Below are positions 51,299 through 62,337 of a stretch of 64,000 bases of DNA, piece by piece (the first letter of the stretch is position 1; each line of letters opens with the position of its first letter). The position numbers and the translations under genes are program-made. The notes beneath the pieces are model-generated. The model saw only the letters and a program-made list of their open reading frames with translations. It had not been told where the DNA came from and searched no databases. This stretch comes from Oscarella lobularis (taxonomy: Eukaryota > Porifera > Homoscleromorpha > Homosclerophorida > Oscarellidae): contig NC_089177.1 of the NCBI RefSeq assembly GCF_947507565.1, forward strand, positions 1,736,001 through 1,800,000, written 5' to 3'.

Positions 51299-52560
51299 TA
51301 GTTTTTGGGGTGTAAAAATTTTGTTCGTTGCGTACCGGAAAAGTGGTTGGTGGTACATTGTCGCGACTGCGTCCGTCAGGTGTCCGATACATTGTAGTTG
51401 TGCACCTGGGTATTTGTTAGGGTCCTTGTCTTTTCGTTTTGGCGAAATTTCGGTCCTTTCGTGAAACAGGATGTGACGTCACAGAAGTTTGGAATGCTCG
51501 TTTGCATCTAGTTTGCATCTAATTAGCAGGCTTCTTGATGTGGGGGGGGGGGGGGGGTGGATACGTTTCCGCTTTCTGAGAGAAGTTTGGAATGTTCGTT
51601 TGCATCTAATTACCGGGATTCTTGATGTGGGTGGTGCATACGTTTCAGCCTTCTTTCTCGGAATCGTGAACGCTGAGTTTCGTCGTATGGAAGCCTGCCT
51701 AGATTAGGCGTCAATTGAAGCTGAGAGGTTCATTTTCAGTCGCTCTTACTGGGAAAGTGTAGTATTCAATTGTCACGAGAAAGGGACGCCCGTGGTTTGG
51801 TGCACAAGACTCGATGGTTTGGTGCATTTCAGCGGGTTCATTTCTGCAGCAGGGGCTATGTGTAAGCAGTACAGCATTCGTGAGTAGCTGACTCTGAATG
51901 AGCGGCGAATGAGGCGTGTTCTATTTTGACTACAGTTCGGTAGAGAGGCGGTTTTCTTATTTTGACTGGTACGGTGGTGAGTGTTTAGGCGACCCACCAA
52001 TGTCCCACGAGAAAGTGTGGATCTGAAAACTAATACCGTCACGCCTCCCTACCACGTCTAGACAATCTGCCACGAGAAAGTGTGGATCTGAAAACTGATA
52101 CCGTCACGCCTCATTACCAGGTCTAGACACAATAGCGGAAGCTGCTCTTTTACATCGCTGTTCAGCGTGTCGCGAATGCTGAGTTCCTTAGGCTTCAACT
52201 CACGAGAATTCTCCGTGTGCTTGTGCTTTATCGAGGCCTACGGTTATTTTGACTGGGGCGCAATGTGGTAATCATTAAAGATTGGACCGCGCCTTCGGTT
52301 ATTTTGACTGAGGGGGTTCCGCGGTGTGGTCTCGAGGGAGTGAGAAGCTGCACGAGCATGTGTTGTTGACCAAGGTGGGTTTTGATTTGATCTGTGGAAT
52401 CAGTGTTTTGACTGGGGGCCAGGTGGGGTAATGAATGAAGATTGCACATCGCGCCTTGCTGTTATTTTGACTAGTGGATTTGTGTCTAAACAACGGTAGG
52501 GCCTTGCTATACCAGCTAATTACAGCTTACCAAATATCACGCATCAACAGCTGCTGTCTA
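51299..52560. other. non-coding, several local duplications
   Basis: No gene recognised. It contains a partial duplication of AGAAGTTTGGAATG.TCGTTT (51483 and 51581), a 16-base G run (51542-51557), a 64-bp tandem pair CACGAGAAAGTGTGGATCTG... (52009 and 52072), and four spaced copies of TTATTTTGACT or TTTTGACT (52243-52472). It looks like the decayed repeat region of a mobile element. Confidence 0.5.
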
Positions 52561-52599
52561 AGCTGTCTGTCACATTTGATGAAGCTCTGCCATTTCCTA

Positions 52600-54235
52600 C
52601 AATGTGTGATACTCCATTAACAATATTTGGTAACAGACGGCTCGAGGAAGTGTGCTTTCCTGTGCTGTATCCTCGTGCAAAGGACGTTGGAGCGAGAATC
52701 ATGGACTAACCGATTTACAATATTTAAAGCATCGTTTGTTTCATGATCGCTGGAGACAAAATCCGGTATGGCTCTTTTGGGCCTTGAATGTGTATGAATT
52801 GCGGAAACTGCACAGTGAAATATCAATAGTGTCCCCGAATGCAGAAGTGTATAACAGCAAAAGAAGTTGCGGACTGTTCTGATGACTTTGTGAGCAACTC
52901 CTATATGTTTGTAATAAATATCAGAGGTACGGCGACTTATTGGAAAAACGAGTTGAGTAATCTTGTTGCAAAAATGAACACTCTTGGAGCACCCACTTTC
53001 TTTATGACATTGACAGCAAACGATCGCAACTGGTACAAATTTTATCAGTGCATACTTCCTCGAATGTCTATCGAAGACATAAAGGCTCTATCGTCTTCTC
53101 AAAAACAATATCTGCTTAAGACACATCCTGTGCAAGCTGTCATGTTCTTTGAGCGAAGATTGGATATTTTTTGGCGAAAGTGACAAGAAGTAAAGACAAG
53201 CCAATAGGTGAAGTAGATGATTATTGGATACGAATACAATTCCAATCAAGAGGAAGCCCTCATGTACATTCTTTTTGGTGGATCAAAGATGCTCCAAGTG
53301 CAGCTACTGTTGAAGGGAAACGGTCATTGCCTGCGTTCATTGATAAGTACATTTCAACTCAACTACCTGAGAATGACGAATATTTAAGACAGTTAGTGGA
53401 GCAATTGCAATGTCATAAGCACACTAGTACGTGTTATAAGAAGACGAGGCAGAAATGTCGCTTCGATTTTCCTTATATACCATGCCGTGAGACGAGACTG
53501 AAGACTGACGCCGACGAAGGTTCTCCAAGTCGTTTTTATTTTACAAAGCGTGGTCCCAACGATCAATGGATAAATGCCTACAATCTCCAAATTTTGAAAC
53601 TATGGAAAGGTAATATGGATATACAGGTGGTTGGAAATCACCTTGGTGCCGCTATGTACGTGTGTATGTACGTCTCCAAGGCAGAACCGGAACGATTAAA
53701 AGAAGCGCTGCACAAAGTTACAGAAAAGATTCCACATAAAACAAGTCTACGAAAACGCTCATCTATGATTCGACGAACAGTTCTAACGTACCGTCAAATT
53801 AGTTTTCAGGAGACTGTTTACCGACTTGGCGGTTTTCCTTTCATTCGATCAAGTCGAGGAACGGTGACGGTAAACTGTCGTTTTCCAGAAAATCGCCTAC
53901 GTCTGCTAAAGCCCAAAGCGCACCTACGAAATCTTGAAAAAGGCTCAACTGATATTTATGTCCCAGGATTGCATCAATACTACCAAGACCATCAAACTTG
54001 TTTTGGGAAAAATGTCGTTAGCAACATTTGCTACCAATTACCGTGTGGACAACATCAAAAATAGGTCAGCCGCTTTCATATCTGAATTTGACAAGTATAT
54101 TCATGCTCGTCGAAAACCAGCTTGTCTGCGTTTGTCGAAGTTTGCAGGCATCGACACAAACGAATATTACTACAGATTTCTTTTATTATTCGTTCCATAT
54201 CAAAACGTACGTCGTCTGAAACTTCAACGGCAATT
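52600..54235 (+). pseudogene. Helitron Rep (HUH) remnant
   Basis: FVSNSYMFVINIRGTATYWK, then GAPTFFMTLTANDRNWYKF (typical Helitron_like_N entry), HPVQAVMFFERRLD, a shift near 53170, then WIRIQFQSRGSPHVHSFWWI with the H-x-H metal site, CHKHTSTCYKKTRQKCRFDF, GNHLGAAMYVCMYVSKAEPE with two Tyr in the catalytic helix, and finally LRLSKFAGIDTNEYYYRFLL. Rep nicks DNA for rolling-circle transposition. Stops before 52840, at least three frameshifts, and no helicase domain: a dead 3'-truncated copy. Confidence 0.75.
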
Positions 54236-54440
54236 CACATGGCAACTTCCCTAATTGACGTGCACGATGCCATAGCATGCCCTTCCGTGGGCGTCCGTTC
54301 ATTAGCAGACGTCTGCAAGGAATCTTTCAACGTCGGGAGAGTCATCGATCGCTTAAGCGAGTATTTTCCTTTTTGTTGCAAAAGTACCTGGATGACAACG
54401 CTGCCAGCCGCATTTAGCCATTTGGATTACAACGATCTAT
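54235..54440 (+). pseudogene. DUF6589-like fragment fused to the Helitron remnant
   Basis: SETSTAIHMATSLIDVHDAI, VRSLADVCKESFNVGRVIDR and YFPFCCKSTWM continue past the Helitron frames to TAA near 54440. The SETSTAIHMAT part resembles SETSRALHFAT in the gene at 25769-26176. A chimera made by insertion or capture; low certainty. Confidence 0.4.
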
Positions 54441-54691
54441 AAAAAAAAGTTTAGTTGAGTTACGGTAAGAGAAATTAAGCTTAGGTGATGTGCCCATATG
54501 GCCAGATGTTATACTAATCCGGACTAAAGGGACAGTGACCTGCTTCGAAGAAGTCGACTTGTTGACGAATTCCATCAAAGCCTAAATAAAGTTTTCAAGC
54601 GATTACAAAGTTTCTATCGATAATGCTGTGAAGGGTACGCCAGCGCAAAAAAGGTAATTTTTTTCTCTGCATTTGCTGCTGAATTGCAAGA

Positions 54692-55028
54692 TACCGTAAA
54701 GTCGGGATATTAAGTACCCATCAATTACAGGTACCCTTTTAAATTAGGTACCCATTTTTACGTCTACTACCACTCTTCCGAATAAAAGTACCCATTCGAA
54801 TAGAAGTACCCTACTTTTATTAGTTTCATTTGCTTCTATTTGTACGTTCGAGACTAAGTTTGGTACCAAAGAAATCCGATAATGTAAAAAAGAATGAGAC
54901 GTTTCACTGCGTTTCAGTGATTCGTCCAGAGGTACCGCACAAATAGAGGTACCCACATCCCCTGGTGTTCGAAATCAACACATTTCTCAAATATAAGTAC
55001 CGGTACTTAATATCCCGACTTTACGGTA
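54692..55028. mobile_element. TA-flanked MITE with repeated GTACCC motif
   Basis: Inverted ends of about 27 bp (TACCGTAAAGTCGGGATATT...) with TA at both edges. The 337-bp body repeats GTACCC about seven times at irregular spacing. No coding capacity. Mariner-type MITE by its ends. Confidence 0.7.
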
Positions 55029-55309
55029 TATTATTACAAGATATTTGGAAGAAAACGCTTTACCTTCTCTGGGGGACTATCCTACGTTCTATTTCCAAAA
55101 GAAACTTATTGCTCTAGTACAGCGAGACATACCTACATAAAACAGATGAATAAAAGATAATTCAACTTCTTTACTCTCCGACCGCGTTCAGTTAGCCTCC
55201 GCAAGAAGATAATGAAGGAGGGTTGGAAAAGAGACTAATTAGGCTAATTAATATAACAACAAACAGATTTGTTTTTATTTACCGCACGCGATTTGCTGCT
55301 TTATGCATC

Positions 55310-56150
55310 ATGTTGGGCAGAAAAGGAGTTCGAGTTACGTCCCGAGAGAGGCGTCTAATTGCCCGCGTCTGATTGTCGCTGGAGAAGGAATGAGACACGC
55401 CTCCAAAAAATCGAATCGGCGTTCACTAAGTAGAGAAGAGGCTGAAGGCAGCTACAGGTCTTAGCGGTCGAAGCCTGAGGCGTTTCCGTAGAGAATCTAA
55501 AGAGAAAGGAGAGGTGGATATTTCTCCCAAAAAGCGGATTCGATATTCAAAGACACGCATGAGAATCAATCCTGACGATTTTGACAGAGCAGCAATTCGA
55601 CAAACGGTGCATGAATTCTACAAAAGAAAATCGTATCCTACATGTACTAACAACACTGCTCGCCTCCGTTAAACAGAAAGGTATATTTGAAGGAGGTCGA
55701 ACTGCACTTGCTGCATATGCTTCTAAAAAATATTGGCTTCAGACACTGCAAAAGGAACGACAAGGTTTACTTTTATGAGAGACCGGAAATCATTCGTCAA
55801 CGTCATTCGTTTTTTCGGTCAATTAAGAAATTTAGAAAAAGGCCGTCCGCTTGTATTTCTGGATGAAACGTGGGCTAATGCGCACATTTCGAAAGAAAGG
55901 ATATGGCTCGACGATAGTGGAAAAAATGGTTGGATACCAGGAGCGTCTCTTGTTTTCCGAAGAAAAGCAGTGGTGATTGCCCCGATGAAATAAATGCTAA
56001 ACATTTTAACGAGTGGTTTGAGCATCAATTATTACCTCACTGCCCCAGTGAATCTGTTATTATATTAGATAATGCGCCCTACCATAATGCTGTGACAGAA
56101 AATATTCCAACGAAATCTTCAAGAAAGGGAGAGATGCAAGCTTGGCTTGT
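55310..56150 (+). pseudogene. Tc1-like transposase copy 2, decayed
   Basis: MLGRKGVRVTSRERRLIARV, RIRYSKTRMRINPDDFDRAA, IRQTVHEFYKRKSYPT, then broken frames, GRPLVFLDETWANAHISKER (first Asp), WLDDSGKNGWIPGASLVFRR, HFNEWFEHQLLPHCPSESV and IILDNAPYHNAVTENIPTKS (second Asp kept). It ends at SSRKGEMQAWL, cut by the gypsy remnant at about 56155. Same family as 23909-25582 but in normal orientation. At least three frameshifts and several stops. Confidence 0.7.
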
Positions 56151-56159
56151 GAAGTCCTG

Positions 56160-57930
56160 CTGCATAGCCGTTGGGGATGTACCCTCTTTATTGGTCCACA
56201 GGTGGAAGTCCTCTCAAAGGAAAGTCCCTCTCCTTATGTACTCTCCGGTGGTTTGAACCGCTTTTAGTAGTTTTCTGGACTGGCGTCCTCTGATTGTCCT
56301 GAACGACCGGACGGTTTCTGCCCGGTTGAGCTGTTTCTCCTCCTGGCTCCTCCAAGACCTGAGCGCCTTCCTCTGCGCCGAAGACTGGCTCCTCGAGGCA
56401 AGACTGTAGCTCCTTCCTCTGCGCCGACGTCATTATCTGCTGGTTCGACCTTATTTGCTGTTGGCTGTTTCTCGCCTTCTGCGTCGTCGCTCTCGACCTC
56501 AATATCCTGCTCTTCAGCTTGTTGCTGCGCTGGGTCCTGAGCGTCGGGGACATCTGGGAGATCGTCGTCTTCGTCCTCCGTATCCACTCTCTCGTTCGCA
56601 ACGATTAACCTTTTCCTGTTGCGGCGGAAAGTGCCGTATGGTGTGACGACGTAGTAGCTTCTGGGGCTTGAGGCTTTAGATAACACGCTGCCGTGTTCTC
56701 GCCGATCTTGAAGGAAAACTGCAGTTCCATCTTCCAGAGGCGGGAGTTGTTTTGCGCGGCGACTCTTGTCATACTTGCTTTTGTGTCTCTCTGGACTGTT
56801 TGTCCTTTTCCACGATGTCTCTCCACGGTATCTGCCGGGGAACCAGTTGCTCGTGCACCATTGGCACCGTCGACGGTCCTTAGGCGGCGGCCCATGAGTA
56901 TCTCCGCTGGGGAGACCCCATTGCTTTTTTCGTAGATTCTTGATCGTTTTAACCATACGTTCGGCCTCCCCATTACTTTGGGGGTAGTGTGGGCTGCTCG
57001 TGATGTGACTGAAGTTGTAATCGCGGGCTAATTGCTTGAACGCCTCGGAGGCATATTGTGGGCCGTTATCCGAGGGCACTATTTCCGGAATTCCGTGCCG
57101 GCTGATTAATTGACTTCAAGTGTGTGATGACAGCACTTGACGTGGTTGATTCTAATTTCGCCAATTTCGGGAACCTGGACAAATAGTCGACCACAAGGAC
57201 GTACGAATTTCCATTGCATTCGAAGAAATCCGCGCCGACCTACTGAAGCATCGGCTCCGGCCGGTTGGTTTTCTCCTTGTTGCAGATATCGCATCTTTTG
57301 ATTCTCTCTTGAATTTGCACTGAGAGGTTTGGCCACATCAAACTACCTGAATTTAGAAGCGAGGAAGAAAGATGAAGCACTTTGACGGCTTCGTCTTCTC
57401 TTCCTTGGAGAATAGAATCACCACCTTTCTTCCAGACGTAAAGTTCCGAATGTGTTTGCACAGTAGGCACTAATTTGATCACGACGCTAACACAACGAAA
57501 GGCGTTTTGTCTGCAGAAACTGACACTCCTCCTGGAGTACGTTCGAGATATGGGAGAGACGCTATCAAAGAAATGGACAGAGGCCGACTTTTTCGCCTGT
57601 GGAAAGTACCAAAAAATGTTACCGACTTTTTCGCCCGTAGAAAGTGAAATGTTATATATGTATTTTAAAGCATTCAACAGGCACAAATATGCTCTTCAAT
57701 CTTTACGATACCAGCCCCGTCGACGCGCACCGGCAACAGATCCAAAGCGTCGTCACCCAAGACATTGCAAAGCGTCGAGACTTGTGTCTTCTTGGTGAAG
57801 CTTCGTAGAGGCGGTGAAGTGCTTCCAGGCACGTTCAAAACGCTTGCTGTTGTCACCCTTGTGCACTGGATCGGCGAGGTTAGGCGGAGCTTGTCGATGA
57901 GCTGAGTGGTGAGCCATGAATCTAGCACAC
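56160..57930 (-). pseudogene. internally deleted gypsy element (gag start plus integrase end)
   Basis: Minus strand. At 57860-57700 a gag-like start (SKRFERAWKHFTASTKLHQE, then NVLGDDALDLLPV after a shift), then a jump to integrase: LSVQIQERIKRCDICNKEK (zinc motif half, about 57300), SDNGPQYASEAFKQLARDYN with NGEAERMVKTIK (57079-56940), and a chromodomain-less tail AVFLQDRREHGSVLSKASSP, SYYVVTPYGTFRRNRKRLIV, DEDDDLPDVPDAQDP. Protease, RT and RNase H are gone. It is related to the intact element at 38.9 kb but clearly a different subfamily. Confidence 0.65.
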
Positions 57931-58600
57931 TCCTGTCACCATGCTACACGTTGAGAAGGGTTTATTGGAATGACTACACATGTACACTAATTGCAAGGGT
58001 TTATATTAAAAGAGTACGTCATAGTTTGCAAAATACGCCTGCGGATATGTTCCCTTTGCAATTATACGAAAGTACCTGAAATCCAAAGATAAAGATTTTT
58101 TCAGAAGTCAACTGTCTGAATGGCATGGCTGAAGGTTCAGAAGGTGAAGGACCACCGCTATTATTCTTATGAGAATTTTCAGAAGCGCGGCTAACTCTCT
58201 GCAGGATAAAGGAGGCCTTTAATTAAAGTAAATCAAGATTGGTACGAGTTTTTTCTGTCGGTGGAAAGAGACACTATTGTTGCTTCTTCCTCATTTGATG
58301 TGTTCAAGTACGGACAAAGACAACCTGGCAAAAAAGATCTGAGACGAAAAGGCAGTAAAGGGACGTTGGGAAACAATCTCTTCACCATATCTAGACAAGG
58401 AGACTGGGAAAAAGATGTGCTTGGAAACGATTTTCTTATTGATTACAATGAGGGGATTTTCTCTGACGTCGTCTTTGGTACTACGCTACAAAAATGCTAA
58501 AAGAAAATTGCTTGATTAGAAAAAGAGTCTTTAAAAAAGAGCTCAGAGGACAAAATAGAGCTGTGGAGGACACCAGCTGTAGCGTACGTGAATAGCTTGA
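57931..58600 (+). other. intergenic; possible exon at 58208-58500
   Basis: One open plus frame after a CTGCAG acceptor (58203-58208) reads VNQDWYEFFLSVERDTIVAS, FDVFKYGQRQPGKKDLRRKG, GTLGNNLFTISRQGDWEKD and ends at 58500. I do not recognise it. The rest is AT-rich without a gene. Confidence 0.3.
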
Positions 58601-58607
58601 GTCTTAT

Positions 58608-59690
58608 AGTGCGTTCACACCTAGGATGCCATAACCGTACCGTACTGTACCATACTCAGTACCGTACGGCACCGTTATGACTGACCCCGTTCGCACCTAC
58701 GGTTCGTTCACGTACCGATGCTACCACTAATGTGTCGATTCTGTTTCTTTGTGTTGTTTTTCTTTTCTCTTTTTTCGTAAATGTAAAGCAAAAAAGAGTA
58801 CTTTTGCTGCATATTACGTGGAGATAACGCGCGCTCGTCCCAGTCATTCACCGATCTCGCGATTCCTTGAATGGATTTGGACGCCGTATCCCTTTCCTCT
58901 CTTCGGAGTCACCGTTGAGATCACTTCGACCGTTTTCGACCGCAACAACGCGAATTGAACATCGAAGGAGAAGACGACGGCGAGCGTTCCTCCTCTTCGC
59001 TGCTTCGGTAGCGAATTTTTCGAGCATTTTTGCCTCTGCTTCGACGACGAGACAGGCATGGACGTTGCCTAGGTACTGCTTGCATGTAGAGGTAGCTCTA
59101 GCTGTTTTATGATATTACGATATTCGCAGAAATCCTTCCTTTTGGGAGTATGCGTTCCCGGGAGCAGTTTGACGGCCCCGCGTGGAAACAAAATTTCAGA
59201 ATGAGTCGCGAAACGTTCGTCTATTTGTGCATACAGGTATATTGCAATAGCTATTAAATGAAAAGGAACAAGGTAATGATGATGTTTCACATTAGCTGAG
59301 GGAAGCCATTGGCAGACGGGATACGTGCATGAGGCGGGCAGTCAGCGTGGAAGAGAGGGTAGCAGTAACGTTGTGGTTTTTGGCCACCAATGCACAGTAT
59401 CGAACCATCGCTCACTTATTCGGAATCGGGCGGTCAACCGTGTGTGTGATTGTCCAGGAGACATCAAGAGCGATCGTTTCTGTCTTTAATTTTCCCTTCG
59501 TGACGTAATCGATGGATTCTTCGAACGGTACGGCGTGCCTCAATGCGCAGGCGCTATAGACGGATCACACATTCCTGTAACCTCCAGAGCAAGAAATCAT
59601 ACGGATTATTATAATCGCAAGGGATGGTATTCAATCAATACCTATTCCGCGATTAATGACAGGTCGCTCGCTCTGCCGAATCCGGAAGAG
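58608..59690 (+). pseudogene. PIF/Harbinger-like element, transposase remnant
   Basis: The left edge has GTGCGTTCACACCTAGGATG after TTA, and a subterminal hairpin CATAACCGTACCG...GTACGGCACCGTTATG (58628-58680), as Harbinger ends do. The transposase frame: RMSRETFVYLCIQ (59200), a 59-bp intron, RRAVSVEERVAVTLWFLATN, TIAHLFGIGRSTVCVIVQE, a frameshift near 59505, then VPQCAGAIDGSHIPVTSRAR with the first catalytic Asp and DYYNRKGWYSINTYSAIND. It stops near 59690, so the other acidic residues and the Myb-like partner gene are lost. Confidence 0.7.
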
Positions 59691-60038
59691 TCTGCGGTAC
59701 GGGGGCGTGACCGCATAACGTGACGAGACCGCCTGCGTCACGTAACGCCCCCTGCCTGGCGTTGCAGACAGCGCCGAGGCAGAAAGTGGCCCGAAGGCAA
59801 AGCCATCGACCCATCCATCATCTGCCTGCCGAGGCGCGTCCCCTTCGATGCGTGTTCTGCCTACAGTGCGCGTGCTTGCCTACGTGTCTTCGCGCATGCG
59901 CCTGTCACGCCCCTTCACCTTTATTGGCGAAGTCTCGTTAATTTGCCGCTAGCGCCGCGTCGTTCCAGGCTCGCCTGAACTCGCCAAACGAATATACCGT
60001 TTGTACGAATTGCTTTTCCATCGTCCCAGTGCTCGGAT
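59691..60038. other. non-coding, GC-richer insert
   Basis: No gene recognised. The frame at 59938-60123 on minus overlaps the hAT-like end and looks accidental. Confidence 0.35.
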
Positions 60039-60709
60039 CAGAGATAAAAGAGAGAGAGGGATTGGCAACTCTTATAGTCACGTGACTGCTAGCGTACCCT
60101 AGGCTCGCAACGATGTCAGACAACTCACTTATCCATGTTCTTGAAGCGATTGATTCCGAAAAAATCGTCTCTCAATCCACCGGACGCTACGCCAATGCCA
60201 AAAAAGACGTCAGGAAAATCCTGGAAATGGCAGGAAGCGAAGTCTTCTCGGAATTCAGCGCTAAACTCGTCGAAGAAGTTTCGAAGTGCTTCTTCCAGCG
60301 AAGAGTTGGTCCTTCAGCTGGAATAGACCGTGAAAAGGCTCTCATGGCGTTCGCTTCAACGCGGGTCGACGTCCTTCCTGGTCTGTGGTCCGCCTTTTAT
60401 GTGGCCATTGGTCTTCCAATTGAGGATCCTCTACTTTCTCAAATGATCAACCGTAGAGTCTTCGATGATTTTCTGATTAAGCGTCAGAGCGTTTCGATTG
60501 ACTCTCCTGCAGTGCCTTCTGTCGCCATGTCAGTCGATGAGGAAAACGCTGTCCGCTACGCGGCAGGCTTTGTGCCCTTCCGTCTGATAAAGAAATTTAG
60601 CAAGTTAGCGCCCAATGACAAGCACTCGCGCTTCGTTCAGTGCTTGAAGAGCATGTCTGCACATATCAATCATGCACTGTCGAGGGCATCCTTCACATAT
60701 TCGCATTGA
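60039..60709 (+). mobile_element. hAT-like 5' end with its coding region (partial element)
   Basis: The end CAGAGATAAAAGAGAGAGAG...ATTGGCAACT...TCACGTGAC closely resembles the TIR of the insertion at 10594 (CAGAGATAAAATAGGAGAGG...GTCACGTGA). The coding region at 60113 begins 74 bp inside. The other end was not found, so the element is cut by the DIRS remnant to the right. Confidence 0.5.
60113..60709 (+). CDS. mobile-element protein, 198 aa, C-terminal signature of a transposase-like family
   Basis: Open frame: SLIHVLEAIDSEKIVSQSTG, VRKILEMAGSEVFSEFSAKL, VDVLPGLWSAFYVAIGLPIE, DPLLSQMINRRVFDDFLIKR, then MSVDEENAVRYAAGFVPFRL, a pattern I know from uncharacterised cnidarian and fish mobile-element proteins where ENA.RY.AGYV precedes the end. 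I see no DDE motif. It may be the exon of a longer gene whose 3' part is lost. Its position just inside a hAT-like TIR suggests that it belongs to that element. Confidence 0.5.
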   Translation: MSDNSLIHVLEAIDSEKIVSQSTGRYANAKKDVRKILEMAGSEVFSEFSAKLVEEVSKCFFQRRVGPSAGIDREKALMAFASTRVDVLPGLWSAFYVAIGLPIEDPLLSQMINRRVFDDFLIKRQSVSIDSPAVPSVAMSVDEENAVRYAAGFVPFRLIKKFSKLAPNDKHSRFVQCLKSMSAHINHALSRASFTYSH

Positions 60710-60859
60710 TTCCAGCTGCTTCAAAAACATATCAAGACTTGACATATCGACATTTGAGGGGCTGATGACAGCACGACCGGTCAGAGCGGAGCACTCTGCA
60801 ATATTGACCTTTCGCCCTCTGATGTGCAGGTCAGTTGCTCCATTTTCAGTCAAGACAAA

Positions 60860-61600
60860 ACTGTGAGTCCGTACCCACGCCGTGATGCTGGGCATTTCCT
60901 CTCGTGCGCGCCGCGAGCCCAGCACCAGGTCGCGGAACGGGGCAAACTCTTCCTCCTGCCGGCATTCGATGTTTTCCGGGAGTAGCTCACCCAGATCGAA
61001 AAATTACTTTGTCTGGATGCGCGTGACCAGCTTGCCCGGGATTGCCACTCCTTCGTCTAGGAGGTACGCCGATGGCGTCGCCGCCGATTTCGCCGCCGCT
61101 CCTGTTAGCGCTTCCACCAAAAGCGAAATTGCTCCCGACTTCTCCGTGCCGCCACGCTCTCCGCGCGCGCCGACGCAAGACGCGCTCGGTGCGCTGCCGA
61201 TCGTCGCGCTACCACTGCCGCCTTCCGTGCTCTGCGGCGTACCAGCGGACGTGCCGCCGCTCGCACCGCCCTCTGCCGCCACGGCGACATGGGCGATCTG
61301 ATCCGCCGCCGGCAAATCGTCAGCACCTGCCGCACCGTAATTAGCACCTTAACCCGCCATTGCGTCCCCCAACCGCCTACCGGGCGCGCCTGCCCTTCAC
61401 CGTACCCGCTGGCCCGCTCTGAGCACTGCTGCCGTCGGCTTCGCGCGACCGGACCCCCCTCGCACCCCTGTTGCGTTTTTTTCTTTTTTGCCCGCATTTA
61501 CCTGAGTTCTGCCCGTCGTCCGTTTTCGCCCGTTGTGCGAGCGTCCCGCCGCTGGTTGGCGCAGCCGGTCGCGTCGGGCTGACCGACGCTTGCTGTGCCA
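60860..61600 (-). pseudogene. DIRS-like gag 5' region
   Basis: Minus strand: MAQQASVSPTRPAAPTSGGT (61601), a Gly/Ala/Arg-rich region, LLVEALTGAAAKSAATPSAY, then EGVAIPGKLVTRIQTK, an in-frame TAA near 61004, and FDLGELLPENIECRQEEEF, SITAWVRTHSF. The GKLV.RI...F.D..ELLP pattern is that of the gag-like ORF at 15549, a different copy. A shift and one stop; truncated near 60860. Confidence 0.55.
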
Positions 61601-61829
61601 AGGCCTGCGCCGCGCCGGAGGCGGCAGCGATCGTTAGGAGCTGCGAGAGTTCAGCATTGCCGATCGTTTACGACGATTGGTCTTGCGCTGGGGCTGGGGG
61701 GTTCATCAGTAAGGAAACAACGAAGTGCATTGCTGCTCGCCGAGAGAGAGACAGAAAAGCGTGCTCGCCGCTGCGCCTTCGAACGGCGTCTGCAGCTGCG
61801 CATGCCTCGCTTAACGGCGGTTAACTAGC

Positions 61830-62337
61830 ATTAACCTTCATATTTGCACGGGCTGGCCGGGAAGCGTTCATGACGCCAGAGTGTTTTCGAATTCGCGCCT
61901 GTACCGATTGGCCGAAGAAGGAATAATGAGCCGACCACCGCAGTTGTACGGGGTGGCAAACGCAGTTTGCGAGCCCGTATAACGGCGAGGGAGGCTCTCT
62001 CAAACGTGATCTCAAGGCCGGAAGTGTATGTATCTATGTCTGTCTGTCTGTCTGTACGTCTGTTCGAGACACAGTATTGTGACGTCACATAAGAAAATCC
62101 CTTACTTTGTAAAGCGCATGCGCAACATGGGGTCTTAAACGGTGATCCAAAAAAGGCGATTTATGCTGCGAATAAAGAGTTTTTTCTTTGATGGGGTCTT
62201 AAACGGTGATCCAAAAAAGGCGAATTATGCCGCGAATAAAGAGTTTTTTCTTTGATAAACGGATATAATGCTTAGAAACTTCTGTTACAAATTGTTTGGT
62301 GGTGTTTTCCGTTCTATAAATGCGCTCAGAAGGCGAG
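61830..62337. other. non-coding; microsatellite and tandem pair
   Basis: No gene. (TGTC)n-type microsatellite at 62034-62062. A 64-bp tandem pair GGGGTCTTAAACGGTGATCC... at 62129 and 62193. Confidence 0.6.

Noticed and set aside
51542-51557. 16-base G run as a regulatory quadruplex
   Set aside because: An isolated homopolymer in decayed repeat sequence; could equally be a sequencing artefact.
59938-60123. Minus-strand ORF next to the hAT-like end
   Set aside because: Overlaps the TIR and the start of the plus-strand frame; looks like a shadow of the repeat.
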